Shown here piece by piece: positions 11,700-22,932 of a DNA stretch of 64,000 bases (the stretch's first letter is position 1; the number at the start of each line of letters is the position of its first letter). Source of the DNA: Emydura subglobosa (Eukaryota; Chordata; Testudines; Chelidae); assembly GCA_007922225.1 (NCBI GenBank), contig ML679941.1, positions 61,942,764-62,006,763 on the forward strand, given 5' to 3'. Both the position numbers and the translations under genes were made by a program. The notes below the pieces were generated by a model. That model was not told the DNA's origin. It searched no databases and saw nothing but the letters and a program-made list of their open reading frames with translations.

Positions 11700-13409
11700 C
11701 CACTCCGAGGGAGACCATTGCTCTTGTACCAGTTCCAGGGACTGAGAGAGTACCCTGGACTCCAGGGAGGTTGGGAAGTGTTTGCCCTGGGAGAGCCAAG
11801 GTCTTCACACCATCAGGGATCCTTTATTTCCAGGAAGACTTTATCTTCTGCGCATGGCATGCCACAGCTGAGGCACCCCTCATCCCCTGGTCCGGTAGTG
11901 TACGCGCTTCAGCTGATACCACTGATGGAACCAGTCTCTGAATTTTTGTCTTTGGAAGAATAGGATGAGGGACAGAGGCCATCCATCCCTTCCTGCCACT
12001 ATAAGTAAAAGGTCTGCCAAGGCCTTCTACATGGTGACAGTATCCTCTATTCCAGCTGCCATAGAGTCCCTACTTTCTGGCATCCAGGGGCCCACCACAA
12101 CGCACTCTTAATGCATCATGCTGGCCTTATTAGGGATCCTGGCCCCAGTATCCACCCTCGGAACCCATCTGTTCTGTCAGAGGAACATGGCCTATTTCAC
12201 CATCTCAGGCTCTTTCGAATAGATGCTCAGAACCAACGATGGAAGAAGAGCTGCTCAGTCCAGTTATGATGGTACCATTGGAGCAGGAGAGATTCACATC
12301 GTCCTCATCTGATGCTTCGGAGTCTCTCCCATCTCCTGCTGACTACTGCCTATTCGAGGATCTTCTGTGCAGAGTGGCAGGAGAGCTGAACATTTCCCTG
12401 GAAGAGGTCCAAGACACAACATAAGCTGCTGGACATACTTCACTCATTGGTGCCAGGTAGAGTTGCTCTGCCAACCAATGGTGTCATCCTGGAGCCAGCT
12501 AGAACGGTTTAGCATACACTGTCCACATGAACTCCCACCCCCCCAGGGGACAGAGAAATGTTGCTGCATATGAGCCAAGGGATCTGAGTTTCTTTTTCTC
12601 AGTTCTCCCTTGCCCAAGTCATTTGTAGTCTGGGTGGCAATGGAATGGGCTAGACAACAGCACCCACATTCCACCCCATCCGACAGGAAAGACAAGTAGC
12701 TGGACCTTTTGGGCTATAAGATCTTCTTCTCAGCCAGCCTTTAATTCAAGATCTCGAATTATCAACATTACTTGCCAAATATGATTTCCTGAATTACAGC
12801 AAATTGGAGGACTTTGCTGAAAAACTGCCTCAACAAGATCAGGCCCACTTCCAAGCAAGCATAGAGGAGGAGAAGTTAGTAGCAAGAATATCATTTCAAT
12901 CAGGGGTGGATTTGGCAGATACCTCATTGTGCTCTATGGCCATGGGTATAGTCATGAGGAAGGAGTTGTGGCTCCATTCTTCTAGTTTTCCTAGTATGGT
13001 ACAAAATACCATCAAAGACCTCCCTTTGGATGAATCCCATCTTTTTAATCAGAAAACGGACAACTCCCTCCACATTCTCAAGGATTGGAGCGCTTGGATG
13101 TTTACACACCTGAGCAGAAGTGTAAATTCAACTTTCTGCGTGCACACAGAATTACAGAACCTCTTAGTTTTTCCATCAGAGGCCTTATGAACTACAAAGA
13201 AAGTGACAAAAGACTCAAAGTTCATGTCCTCAGGGCCTGTCCTTGCACATTCCGCCTTCCAGATACAACCCCCACAGCAGAGCTATTTCTGAGGAACTCT
13301 AGAGAGCCATCAACCACCTTGCCTGCAGCCATACAACCACCCCTGCCCCTTTGGGGGTTGTCTTGCACTCTTCTTACCAGCTTGGAGTGCAGTAACAACG
13401 CACAAATGG
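11700..13409 (+). pseudogene. DIRS copy 1 gag-like region (broken)
   Basis: Short frames carry similarity to the Gag-like protein of copies 2 and 3: an acidic stretch near 12239-12420 (EDLLCRVAGELNISLEEVQ, matching a similar segment at about 50010-50090 in copy 3) and a helical stretch at 12810-13080 (KLVARISFQSGVDLADTS, VQNTIKDLPLDESHLF) matching the EGRTISKASLQAASDAA region of copy 3. Several frameshifts and stops separate them. The role of Gag in DIRS elements is presumed to be RNA packaging. Confidence 0.65.
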
Positions 13410-14112
13410 GTGCTAAATATCATCCACTATGGTTATAGGATCTCGTTCATCATGCTACCTCATTCACAGCCGCCTCCCCGATACTGTCCTCAGAGACCAC
13501 TTCATGACAGCATCCTCACCCTAGAGGTGGATTCCTTGCTACAAAGAGGGGCGGTAGAGCGGGTTCCTCCAGGGTATCAAGGGATGGGGTTCTATTCAAT
13601 TTACTTCCTGATACCCAAAAGGAAAGGTGGATGGAGAACATTTCTGGACCTCCACCATCTCAGTCGCTTCACTCACGAAGCCAAGTTTCATATGGTCACT
13701 TTACAAGCAATCATCCCACCATTAGAAGAAGGCGTGTGGTTTACGGCTCTTGGTATGCAGGATGCTTATTTTCACATAAATATTCATCTAGCCCACAGAT
13801 GTTTCCTGAGATTCACGGTTGGCCCACAACATTTTGAATACATGATCCTGCCATTTGGACTCACCACTGCTCTCAGGGTCTTCACCAAGGTTTTTTCTGT
13901 CGTGGTGGCCTACCTCAGGCATTATGGGGTCCTTGTATTTCCCTGTCTTGATGACTGGCTCCTAGCGGCATAGTCCAGAAACAAAGCTCAGCTTTCAGCC
14001 TCTATGTTGCTCAGACTCCTTGCCTCCCTCAGAGTCAGAATCAACATAGAAAAATCAACTTTGGATCTCACACAATCCCTAGACTTTATAGAGGCCTCCA
14101 TCAGTTCAGTCA
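13410..14112 (+). pseudogene. DIRS copy 1 reverse transcriptase (broken)
   Basis: An open frame of 187 codons (13410-13973) covers the RT fingers and palm. Visible are FYSIYFLIPKRKGG, the ALGMQDAYFHI block (first catalytic Asp in QDAY) and LPFGLTTALRVFTK. The catalytic box reads FPCLDDW: both Asp are kept but the usual Tyr is Cys. A stop follows at 13971 (TAG), and the LDFIEA segment continues in another frame until the LTR insertion. DIRS RT copies the RNA into a circular or partly circular DNA intermediate. Confidence 0.8.
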
Positions 14113-14871
14113 TGTTGATAACTGGACATTTAGTGATCAGTATGAATACCAGTGAGACCTGGTATGCCCGATTTGCAGATCAATAAGGTTTAATGTGCAA
14201 GATTTTCTATAGATATACTAGTTGAATATAAAACCTAAAATTAACTACAATATATCATACTCACTAAGCCTGGAGAGCTAAGCAGTTACTCAGAAGGCTA
14301 TATACAGGAACGACTTTCTTCAGGGGTCCCACCAGGGAGTCAGTGGCCTCTGGTTTGACCAGCAGCACCTCCCGCGGAGTCAGGTGTTGATGGAGCACGC
14401 CCCTTTGTCTAAGTAATGAATTCTTATACCCTTCCATAAACAACTTTCACCTAATTACCTCTCTACTCATTATCATATATGCTAATTACCTACATTGGGT
14501 TTTCATCCTTAGCTACATTCCATTGTCACCATGATAATTGGGTTCATCAAAACAACATCTGGTGATAGGAGGGGTGGTGTAAAAGTATGCCCTTTGGCAA
14601 TGAAACCGTGTACCCCCAGACATTCAAGGATAACTTGTTCCCATCACCATTATTTATGTGCGGCTGCAAGCATACATGTTGTGTACCATGTGCCGTGGTA
14701 TGCAGAAACTGAGACATCTGCAAGGTTACTCAGTAGTCCAATTCATCTCTGCCAACCGGAAGATATCGTGCTATAGGAGTCAGAATAGCCAGGCAAGCAA
14801 CTGAAGCTATGCTAGTCCTGTAGGACAGTGGTCAAGCAACTCAAGTTGTAGTGGGCCTCCAACAAGCCACA
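14113..14871 (-). mobile_element. Solo LTR inserted in DIRS copy 1, minus strand
   Basis: A 759-bp insert separates the DIRS segment ending near 14112 from its continuation (AYLPRERFQ) just after 14872. On the minus strand it begins TGTGGCTTGTTGG and ends TTATCAACA, so it has TG...CA ends. Read that way it has a TATA-like GGGTATAAG and an ATTAAA polyadenylation-type signal near its 3' end. A clean target duplication is not visible (CATG recurs at both junctions, overlapping the LTR). No internal retroviral or gypsy gene accompanies it. Confidence 0.55.
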
Positions 14872-14872
14872 G

Positions 14873-15762
14873 CATGAGCTTATCTGCCAAGGGAGAGGTT
14901 CCAGACTCTGCAGGAAATCATAGCCCATGTAGTCAACAGTCTTTCTGTCCCAGGCAGGACTTGCCTATTCCTCCTTGGTCGCATGGTCTCGTGCACTTAG
15001 GTCACTGACTTTGCTCATCTCCACCTTCACTGCCTCCAGATGTGGCATCAGAGAGCTTACTCACCCTTGTGCCATGCTTTGGACCTTATGCTGACAGTAC
15101 ACCCCCCCCCCCCCCCCCGGCACTCTCCCCTCCACTGGTGGACAGACCCATGATGGGTTGGCATGGGAGTCCTCTTTCTCCCCTCCTCCCGGATGGGGCG
15201 ATCATCACTGAAATGTCCCTCATAGGATAGGGAGCGCATATGGGAGACCACATGACATAGGGAACATGGACTCCAGAATCAACATTCTGGCACTGCGGGT
15301 GGTAAGGAAGGCATGCCAAGCATTTCTCCTATCCATTCTGTCCCATCATGTTCTTATGTCTGGCAACACCACCACTGTTCATTACATCAACAAACAGTGG
15401 GGGTGCAAAGTCCACCACTCTTTGTACAGAAGCAGCCAACCTCTGGAACTGGTGCATTGCCCACCAATTCCTGCTATCTGCAGCCTATCTCCCAGGGACT
15501 CAGAACGTGATTGCAGACTTGCTCAGCGGATTATTTGTGATTTGACCACAACTGGGAACTCCACAACACTAGTTTGTGGTGTTTTTGACCAAAGGGGGAC
15601 TTGGATGAGGGACCTCTTCACCTTCCCATCAACAACAAATGCAGCACATACTGCTCTGGGGAGGTATTGGTCCCCAATCTCAAAGCGATGCCGTCATACT
15701 CAGCTAGTTGGACCAGATCAACTATGCTTTCTCTCCTCTTCCACTCCTGCCACGAGTACTCA
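14873..15762 (+). pseudogene. DIRS copy 1 RNase H region (broken)
   Basis: After the LTR the DIRS frame resumes with AYLPRERFQTLQEII. Positions 15270-15540 keep an RNase H core with INILALR, TTTVHYINKQWG and LPGTQNVIADLLS in shifting frames. The segment reaches a PLPLLPRVL stretch at about 15737-15763 where the CR1 begins. A C-run (15102-15118) lies in the linker. RNase H would remove RNA from the RNA-DNA hybrid. Confidence 0.7.
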
Positions 15763-16862
15763 AGTTAAAGAAGTATGGGTTGGATGAATGGACTATAAAA
15801 TGGATAGAGAACTGGCTAGAGCATAGGGCTCAACGAGTAGTGATCAATGGCTCCATGTCTAGCTGGCAACCAGTCACAAGCGGAGTTCCCCAGGGGTTGG
15901 TCCTGGGGCCGGTTTTGTTCAACATCTTTATTAATGATCTGGAGGATGGGGTAGATTGCACCCTCAGAAGTTTGCGGATGACACTAAGCTGGGGGGAGTG
16001 GTAGATACCCTGGAAGGTAGGAATAGGATACAGAGTGACCTAAACAAACTGGAGGATTGGGCCAAAAGAAATCTAATGAGGTTCAACAAAGAAAAGTGCA
16101 GAGTCCTCCACTTAGGAAGGAAGAATCCCATGCACAGCTATAGACTGGGGACCGACGAGCTAGGCAGCAGCTCTGCAGAAAAGGACCTGGGGGTAACAGT
16201 GGATAAAAAGCTGGATATGAGTCAGCAGTGTGCCCAGGTTGTCAAGAAGGCTAATAGCGTATTGGGCTGCATTAGGAGGGGCATTGCCAGCAGGACGCGG
16301 GAAGTGATTATTCCCCTCTATTCAGCATTGGTGAGGCCGCATTTAGAATATTGTGTCCAGTTATGGGCCCCCCCACTACAAAAGGGATGTGGACAAGTTG
16401 GAGAGAGTACAGCGGAGGGCAACAAAAATGATTAGGGGGCTGGAGCATAGGACTTATGAGGAGAGGCTGAGGGAACTGGGCTTGTTTAGTCTGCAGAAGA
16501 GAAGAATGAGGGGGGATTTGATAGCGGCCTTTAACTACCTGAAAGGGGGTTCCAGAGAGGATGGGGCTAGGCTGTTCTCGGTTATGGCAGATGACAGAAC
16601 AAGGAGCAACGGTCTCAAGTTGCAGCGCGGGAGGTCTAGGTTGGACATTAGGAAAAAGTTTTTCACTAGGAGGGTGGTGAAGCACTGGAATGGGTTACCT
16701 AGAGAGGTGGTGGAATCTCCATCTTTAGAGGTTTTTAAGCTGAGGCTTGACAAAGCCGTGGCTGGGATGATATAGCTGAAGTTAGTCCTGCTTTGCGTAG
16801 GGGGTCGGACTAGATGACCTCCTGAGGTCCCTTCCAACTCTAATATTCTATGATTCTATGAT
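15763..16862 (+). mobile_element. 5'-truncated CR1 LINE nested in DIRS copy 1
   Basis: It carries the C-terminal half of the CR1 reverse transcriptase: [21 protein letters not shown], then FADDTKL (catalytic pair), then the thumb and tail to about 16775 ([18 protein letters not shown]). Frameshifts near 15960 and 16370 split it into three frames. The 3' end GGTCGGACTAGATGACC... followed by ATTCTATGATTCTATGATT is the standard CR1 terminus. DIRS sequence (ATCCTGATAGCCCCCTGTTGGCCC) resumes right after, matching the same position in copy 3. It is rather well preserved, so relatively young. Confidence 0.9.
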
Positions 16863-17195
16863 TATCCTGATAGCCCCCTGTTGGCCCAGATAGTTTTGAT
16901 TTCCCAATCTTCTCTTTGAGAATAAATCTTCTGAGGGTTTATGCATGTGCACCATGGGTCTGGAACCAGAAATTTTGAAAGTTGTAGTCCCTGTTGGTCC
17001 ACACATGTGCCCTTGGATTGCCTCATGGTTTCATCTGAGGTGATAAAGGGTGGGGCAGAACAACTGCATCTCCAGTTTCTTCTCCTCCACAAATCCAACA
17101 AATCTGCAGCAGAGGGGAAGGACGGTGGGAAATGGAATACAGTTAGGGACCACACATCTCGAAGAACCTCCAGTTACAGTTAAGTAACCTCCTCT
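16863..17195 (+). mobile_element. Right terminal region of DIRS copy 1
   Basis: The first 35 bases continue the end of the RNase H region (ILIAPCWP-like, parallel to ILVAPAWP in copy 3). The rest is non-coding and ends with CACATCTCGAAGAAC and TAAGTAACC, the inverted terminal repeat type of this family. The tyrosine recombinase that should lie between is absent. Confidence 0.7.
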
Positions 17196-18015
17196 TCCTA
17201 AAAGATATTGGAATTGAAGAATATTTCTGAGATAAGGCTACTGGTCACAATTTTTTTTCTGTAATTCAGACTAACTTATTTGCAGCAATCTCTTTTTGCC
17301 TATCATTGCATCAGCAAGAAGGTTATCTTTACCCATTAAAAAGCTTAATGTACCATCATGCTAAAATTGGATGGAAGAATCCTTGTGAATGGTAACAAAC
17401 CAGCATTCAATGAGCTTTTTGTTCTGGAAGTTGTGAATGAAAAAGCCTCTGGAGGTTGGTAAATAGGTCAGCTTCTCCAGAAGTCTGAAAATACTCTGAT
17501 TTAATGTACTGAAAATTACTGAGAGCAAGCAAAGAAAGTCCTTATCTCTCTCAGATGCTGACAGCAGTCTCCTCGACTGATAAAATGAAAAGTCTAATGG
17601 GGCTTACTCTTTTCTCACAGAAGAGCTGCTTAGTGTAATGGACCTTTGGATGGGAAGACATTACCTTCTACTTCAATATTTTATTTAGAAAATGGAATTT
17701 AGACTTGGACAAAATAAGATATTTTTTCCATCAAGTGTAAAAGATTTTTTTGAAATGACCACAGTGAACCTACTTGAGAAAGGCAACATTAATTTAAAAT
17801 TTAAAGAAGTTTTCATAACCTGGTCAAAACAGAACACGAAATTGGAAAGCATTTCTTCTTTCACATAAGCCAAACACATTAAATGAGAAGTGAATGACAC
17901 TTAGTTTAATGATGCTAAAAGAAACACTTAAATAAAGTTTAAAGGCATTTCAGTGCAAGAGGAAATACAACAATTAAGACATAGCATTTAATTTGTGTCA
18001 TTAGTGGTTTATATG
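17196..18015. other. Intron 1, nothing recognised
   Basis: AT-rich intronic sequence without recognised exon or repeat. Confidence 0.4.
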
Positions 18016-18023
18016 CTCTAAAA

Positions 18024-18434
18024 CAGTGGTTCTCAACCAGAGGTACACATACCCATGGGGGTACGTAGAGGTCTTCCAGGGGGTTCATCAACTCATCTAG
18101 ATATTTGCCTATTTTTACAACAGGCTACATAAAAAGCTCTAACTAAGTCAGTACAAACTAAAATTTCATGCAAACAATAACTTGTTTATACTGCTCTATA
18201 TACTATACGTTAAATATAAGTATAATATTTATATTCAAATTGATTTATTTTATAATTATGGTAAAAATGAGAAAGTAAGCAATTTTTCAGTAATAGTGTG
18301 CTGTAACACATTTGTATTTTTATGTCTGATTTTTGTAAGCAAATTGTTTTAAAGCGAAGTGAAACTGGGGGGAATGTGAAACAAATTAGACTCCTGAAAG
18401 GGTTACAGTAATCTGAAAAGATTGAGAGTCATTG
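18024..18434. mobile_element. hAT MITE with perfect 8-bp target duplication
   Basis: A 411-bp AT-rich non-coding element begins CAGTGGTTCTCAACC and ends with a decayed complement (GATTGAGAGTCATTG). Both sides carry CTCTAAAA (18016-18023 and 18435-18442). Ends and 8-bp duplication identify the hAT superfamily. Confidence 0.85.
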
Positions 18435-18469
18435 CTCTAAAATACTTAGTAGCAGTTTTTAAATGTTAT

Positions 18470-18869
18470 NNNNNNNNNNNNNNNNNNNNNNNNNNNNNNN
18501 NNNNNNNNNNNNNNNNNNNNNNNNNNNNNNNNNNNNNNNNNNNNNNNNNNNNNNNNNNNNNNNNNNNNNNNNNNNNNNNNNNNNNNNNNNNNNNNNNNNN
18601 NNNNNNNNNNNNNNNNNNNNNNNNNNNNNNNNNNNNNNNNNNNNNNNNNNNNNNNNNNNNNNNNNNNNNNNNNNNNNNNNNNNNNNNNNNNNNNNNNNNN
18701 NNNNNNNNNNNNNNNNNNNNNNNNNNNNNNNNNNNNNNNNNNNNNNNNNNNNNNNNNNNNNNNNNNNNNNNNNNNNNNNNNNNNNNNNNNNNNNNNNNNN
18801 NNNNNNNNNNNNNNNNNNNNNNNNNNNNNNNNNNNNNNNNNNNNNNNNNNNNNNNNNNNNNNNNNNNNN
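18470..18869. other. Assembly gap (400 N)
   Basis: Exactly 400 unknown bases. The length is probably a placeholder, so the real size is unknown. Confidence 0.99.
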
Positions 18870-19192
18870 CTGGGTATTTATCTTGAATAATAGTATTGTT
18901 ACATTAGTTGGTGAGAATTTTTTATCTTGATGTCTGAATGATTCATAGGTTCATGACTTGCTAAAATTAGTAGTAGGTGTACATCATGAAATAAGGCTTC
19001 TCTTAAACAACATTTAAGAAACTCAGAAGAACACTTGATTTTTCACTATTGTAGGAAAAGATAGGGAGGAAAGATACGGTGCAATGGCAATTACCAAAAA
19101 AGAATCTAGTAGTAACTACATAGGGCATCAAACAATATGCTGCAGAATGAGGAAGATGATTGCTTGAAAACTTCAGAGCACTTGTTCCTAAC

Positions 19193-19763
19193 TACACATG
19201 TCCTGCTCTATTCAGCACTGGTGAGGCCTCAGCTGGAATACCGTATCCAATATGTGGAACCACACATTAAGTAAGATGCGGACAAACTATAGAGAGGCTA
19301 GAGGAGAGCAAGAAAAATAAGAGGTTTAGAAAACCTGATCTATGAGGCAAGGTTTAAAAAACAGAACAAAATGAGGCATGATTAATCTTTAGGGAAAAAA
19401 GATTCAGGAGAGATCTAATGAGAGTCTTCCAATACGTTAAGGGCTGTTACAAAGAGGACAGTGATGAATTTGTTCTCCATGTCCACTGATGGTAGTACAA
19501 GAAGTAATCAGCTTAATTTGCAGCAAAGGAAATTTAGTTTAGATATTAGGAAGAAACTTTCTAACTATCAGAATAGTTAAGTACTGGAATAGGCTTCCAA
19601 GGGAGGTTGTGGAATCCCTGTCGTTGAAGGTGTTTAAGAACATGTTGGACCAATATCTTCCAGGTATGGTCAAGGTATGCTTTTGTCTTGCCTCAGTGTG
19701 GCAGGATAGACTTAGATAACTTCTTAAGGTCCCTTCCAGCCCTGCATTTCTATGGTTCTATGA
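19193..19763 (+). mobile_element. Old CR1 LINE 3' end
   Basis: Diverged version of the CR1 tail seen at 16320-16860: LYSALVRPQLEY-like, LEEGLQ-like and SLKVFKNM-like segments in broken frames, ending CTTAAGGTCCCTTCCAGCCCTGC and TCTATGGTTCTATGA. Much older than the CR1 at 15763. Confidence 0.8.
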
Positions 19764-21840
19764 GTTTATGCTGAACTCTTCAAAATATGTTTGTGGAATC
19801 AGAACAGATACTTTTTAAAGTAAATGTATTCAAGTAGATAACACAAATTTGAATAGAAGCTGAGTAATTCTAAAACAAAGGCTTTTAACATTCTAAATAA
19901 AGGGCTTTACACAACTTCAATTAGAAAAAGTTTCTGTGAAATTTTAAACATAAACTAACATTATTTATTTGGATTTGCATATTTCTTCCTCAGGGTTTAA
20001 AATTCATACGCTGTAGCATTGTGCTGATGCAAAAGGACCAGAAAGTATCTTGTTTTGCTTTACTCTCAACTCTTTGGTATAACTTAAACTCTTATCAAAA
20101 GCAACAAGAAAAGTTGTAAACAGTCAGATTAAACTTCAGCTTTCCAGCTCTCAACTGAAGTTCAAACTCTGGATTCAGTCTTTTGTAATGTTGTTATCAC
20201 ATCAGAAAAAACAGCCTTTTAAAAAGTATACAAACACTTTTTGTTTTCATTTTAGCTTTAATTCTCATTTTATAACTTTTGTGTTTAAAATTTTACCCTT
20301 CTTGTAATATGAATGCAAATATAATGTTTTCAGTTTAATTTTAATTGGATTAAGAACACATACATCCTTAAAACTAGATGGCCTTTCTTGCAGGAAAGCC
20401 AGACTCGTTTAGGACTAGGAAGGAGGAGTTGGTTTAGTTTTGTGAAAGCTGTTCTGATAAGTCTGGAAACAGAAATTCATTATTCACAGACTACCTGACA
20501 TTACCCTGATAACAACTTTTATGCTAATATGGAGGAACCATTTCTGGGGGTGAATGGGTATTTCAGTCTGCATGCCCATTCTGTCCTTTTTCCTTGTATT
20601 GAATCCTCCAGGGATAGAATAGAGTGCCAATTTTGATTCTGTTTTTCTGTGGAATGTGCAAGGATTAAAATTAAAATCAAACTTGTTTCAGTTAGGGAAT
20701 TGAATAGTTGTTAGGTGGTAACGTCAGGTCATTACAAACCTGGATTAGATTTAATAGTTGTGATCCTGTGATGAAAGATGCGATGTATGTACAAATAATT
20801 TTTAAATCAGTCCCTTATTGAGACAAAAAAAGTATCCTAATCTTGTCTTTCCTTGCTGATAACTGGCCTAATTGTTGAGTCTGAGTTGTGTCCAGTGCAG
20901 TACCCAATGAATGGTGTTGTGGCAAAGGTAAATGTATGCCACTTTAAGCCCCCCTGTTCCTATGGGCCAGCTTCACCTTGGTACAGTTAGAGCATCCCAT
21001 GGGATCAAAGGGTGCATGGATGATTTCTTTCTTCTTTGTTCATCTGTTCGTCTTTCACTTTTGTATTGGGATATGTGCGCAGATGGGGAGAGGGATATAC
21101 AAGCCAAGTCACAGGAAGGGGAGATTATGGCTGGGAAGATCGGCAATGGCAGGCAGGGGAATAGTACTAAAAGTTAAAGCTCCACTTTGAAGTTCGTTTT
21201 TTTACCTTAGCTACTTTACAAGTTAACAGTGTCCATTTTGAATACACCATCCTTGTATATTTCTGCATTTCAGCATTATATTACATTTGAATAATCTTTT
21301 ATATGTAAAATCACAACACAACAAATCCTAAGTTTGTGAAATAGTTTTTAATTAACAGTGACAGTTCTTTGTAAATATCTTGCTTTTGAAGGGACCACGA
21401 TGCTTACTTTGCAGGTTCCTTGTCTTTATTCAGTTAAAGTACAGAATTTTACTATCCAGCTAGAAGTCTTGTTTCCCCGATTTTGAGCAAATTCTTTCTT
21501 TTTGGCTTGGGGCTTGTCCTGTCAGCATAGGTACTCTACCTCTTCGAGTGGTGGAAGCTATTTTGATGGAAGAAGCCCTCCCGTCAACATATTCTGTCTA
21601 CACCAGGGATTAGGTTGGTATAATTATGTTGCTGAGAGTGTGCCCCTCAGAGGCAGTGTTATAATGACATAAAATAGATAACGTAGACCAAGCCTAAGTA
21701 ATCTAACAACAGGGGCCTTCTGATTTGAAGACAATGTTTCATCGGTTGGTTGAGTGAATGTTATAACTTCTTCCCAGAAATTAGTCTAGTTAGTTTGGAA
21801 AAACTATTATGTATAACATTGTATTTCTTTTTCTCTTTTA
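19764..21840. other. Intron 1 end; MITE fragment at about 21520-21700
   Basis: Mostly unclassified AT-rich intron. Positions 21520-21700 hold a degraded Harbinger-type MITE ending ACGTAGACCAAGCCTAA, the same end as at 8956. The T-rich tract before 21841 is the exon 2 acceptor. Confidence 0.45.
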
Positions 21841-21841
21841 G

Positions 21842-21986
21842 GTTTGTCGATGGAGAGCTGAATATTTGTTATAATGCTGTAGATCGCCATGTTGAGAGTG
21901 GACATGCAGACCAGATTGCTATTATCTATGATAGTCCTGTAACAAACACTAAACAGGCTATAACTTACAAAGAAGTTCTTGAACAG
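21842..21986 (+). CDS. ACSS3: ACSS3 coding exon 2
   Basis: Encodes residues 98-146, beginning WFVDGELNICYNAVDRH and ending TYKEVLEQ. The first base completes the Trp codon opened at the end of exon 1. The acceptor is a T-rich tract ending TTTTAG and the donor is GTATGT. The NxCYNxxDRH stretch is conserved in acetyl/propionyl-CoA synthetases and leads into the AMP-binding domain. Length 145 bp gives a phase-0 end, and every later exon in the window also starts and ends in phase 0. I matched it to ACSS3 rather than ACSS1 or ACSS2 by the IYDSPVTNTK segment. Confidence 0.93.
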
Positions 21987-22385
21987 GTATGTTTGATGAT
22001 AGAATCCTGTTTTCTAAAAACAGGAAATAATGTCACATTAGTGGCATGCAGATATTACAGAAATGTGTGAATTACAAATAACCTAGCCATATGAATTATC
22101 TTGTCTTTCAAACTCCACTTCATTCTTTTAGTTGTGTTATGTTCTGATTTAAGAACATTTGTAACCACTAATGCATGGTTTCTAGGGTTTGAATCTTTCC
22201 CTCACCTCTCTTCTCCACTGATTATTTAGGCAAACAGCTGCTATCCCATTTTCTCAAAGTCTTAATCTTCTTTCTCTCTTTTTTCCCCCAACCATTTCCA
22301 TATTCCATCTTGAAAAAGAAAAGCAATATAGGCAAACTTCTGAACAGTAACGTACTATTGTCAACAAAACTACTGTTCCAGCAGT

Positions 22386-22869
22386 AAAAACAACGAGAGT
22401 CCGATAGCACCTTAAAGACTAACAAATTCCTGCAGGCATAAGCCGTCGTGGGCTGCAACCCACTTCGTCAGATGCATGAACTGGAAATCACAGATAGGAG
22501 GTATATATATACATCCAAGCGTAAGAAACAACAATGGGGAGGGCAAGTGCTAACAAAGTCAGTTCAGTTAGAGTAGATGAGGCCTATTCACAGCCATGAG
22601 AAGGTGAGACCTTCTAATCAACAGTTGTGAATAGGTCTCATCTACTCTAACTGAATTAACTTTGTTAGTGCTTGCCCTCCCCATTGTTGTTTCTTACCTT
22701 TGGATGTATATATATATACCTCCCATCTGTGATTTCCATTTCATGCATCTGACGAAGTGGGTTGCAGCCCACGAAAGCTTATGCCCGCAGGAATTTGTTT
22801 GTCTTTAAGGTGCTACAGGACTCTGGTTGTTTTTACTGTATGCAGACTAACACGGCTACCTCTCTGGAC
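22386..22869. mobile_element. Penelope-like palindromic element with 13-bp target duplication
   Basis: Two arms of about 235 bp are near-perfect inverted copies of each other around 22620. Each arm ends in the ACTAACA...TAAGGTGCTAC-type terminus. The element is flanked by CTGTTCCAGCAGT at 22373-22385 and 22870-22882. Each arm contains GCATCTGACGAAGTGGG...CCCACGAAAGC, a hammerhead-like motif. Head-to-head partial copies are typical of Penelope-like elements. No coding sequence is left. The class assignment is from recall of the terminal motif. Confidence 0.7.
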
Positions 22870-22932
22870 CTGTTCCAGCAGTGATAGCAATAAACTTGTG
22901 AAAAGAAAAGCACATACCTTACCAAATACAAA

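Larger units (their letters stand above)
11661..17195 (+). mobile_element. DIRS retrotransposon copy 1, 5'-truncated, with two nested insertions
   Basis: Pieces occur in DIRS order: gag-like (about 11700-13400), reverse transcriptase (13410-14112), RNase H (about 14873-15762) and a terminal non-coding segment ending ACATCTCGAAGAACCTCCAG...TAAGTAACC, which matches the ends of copies 2 and 3. The left terminal repeat is missing and the tyrosine recombinase part is deleted after the RNase H region. A solo LTR (14113-14871) and a CR1 (15763-16862) sit inside it. It belongs to a family diverged from copies 2 and 3. It lies in intron 1 in the same orientation as the gene. Confidence 0.85.

Noticed and set aside
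18422..18930. Frames crossing the N run
   Set aside because: They are unknown bases read as X.
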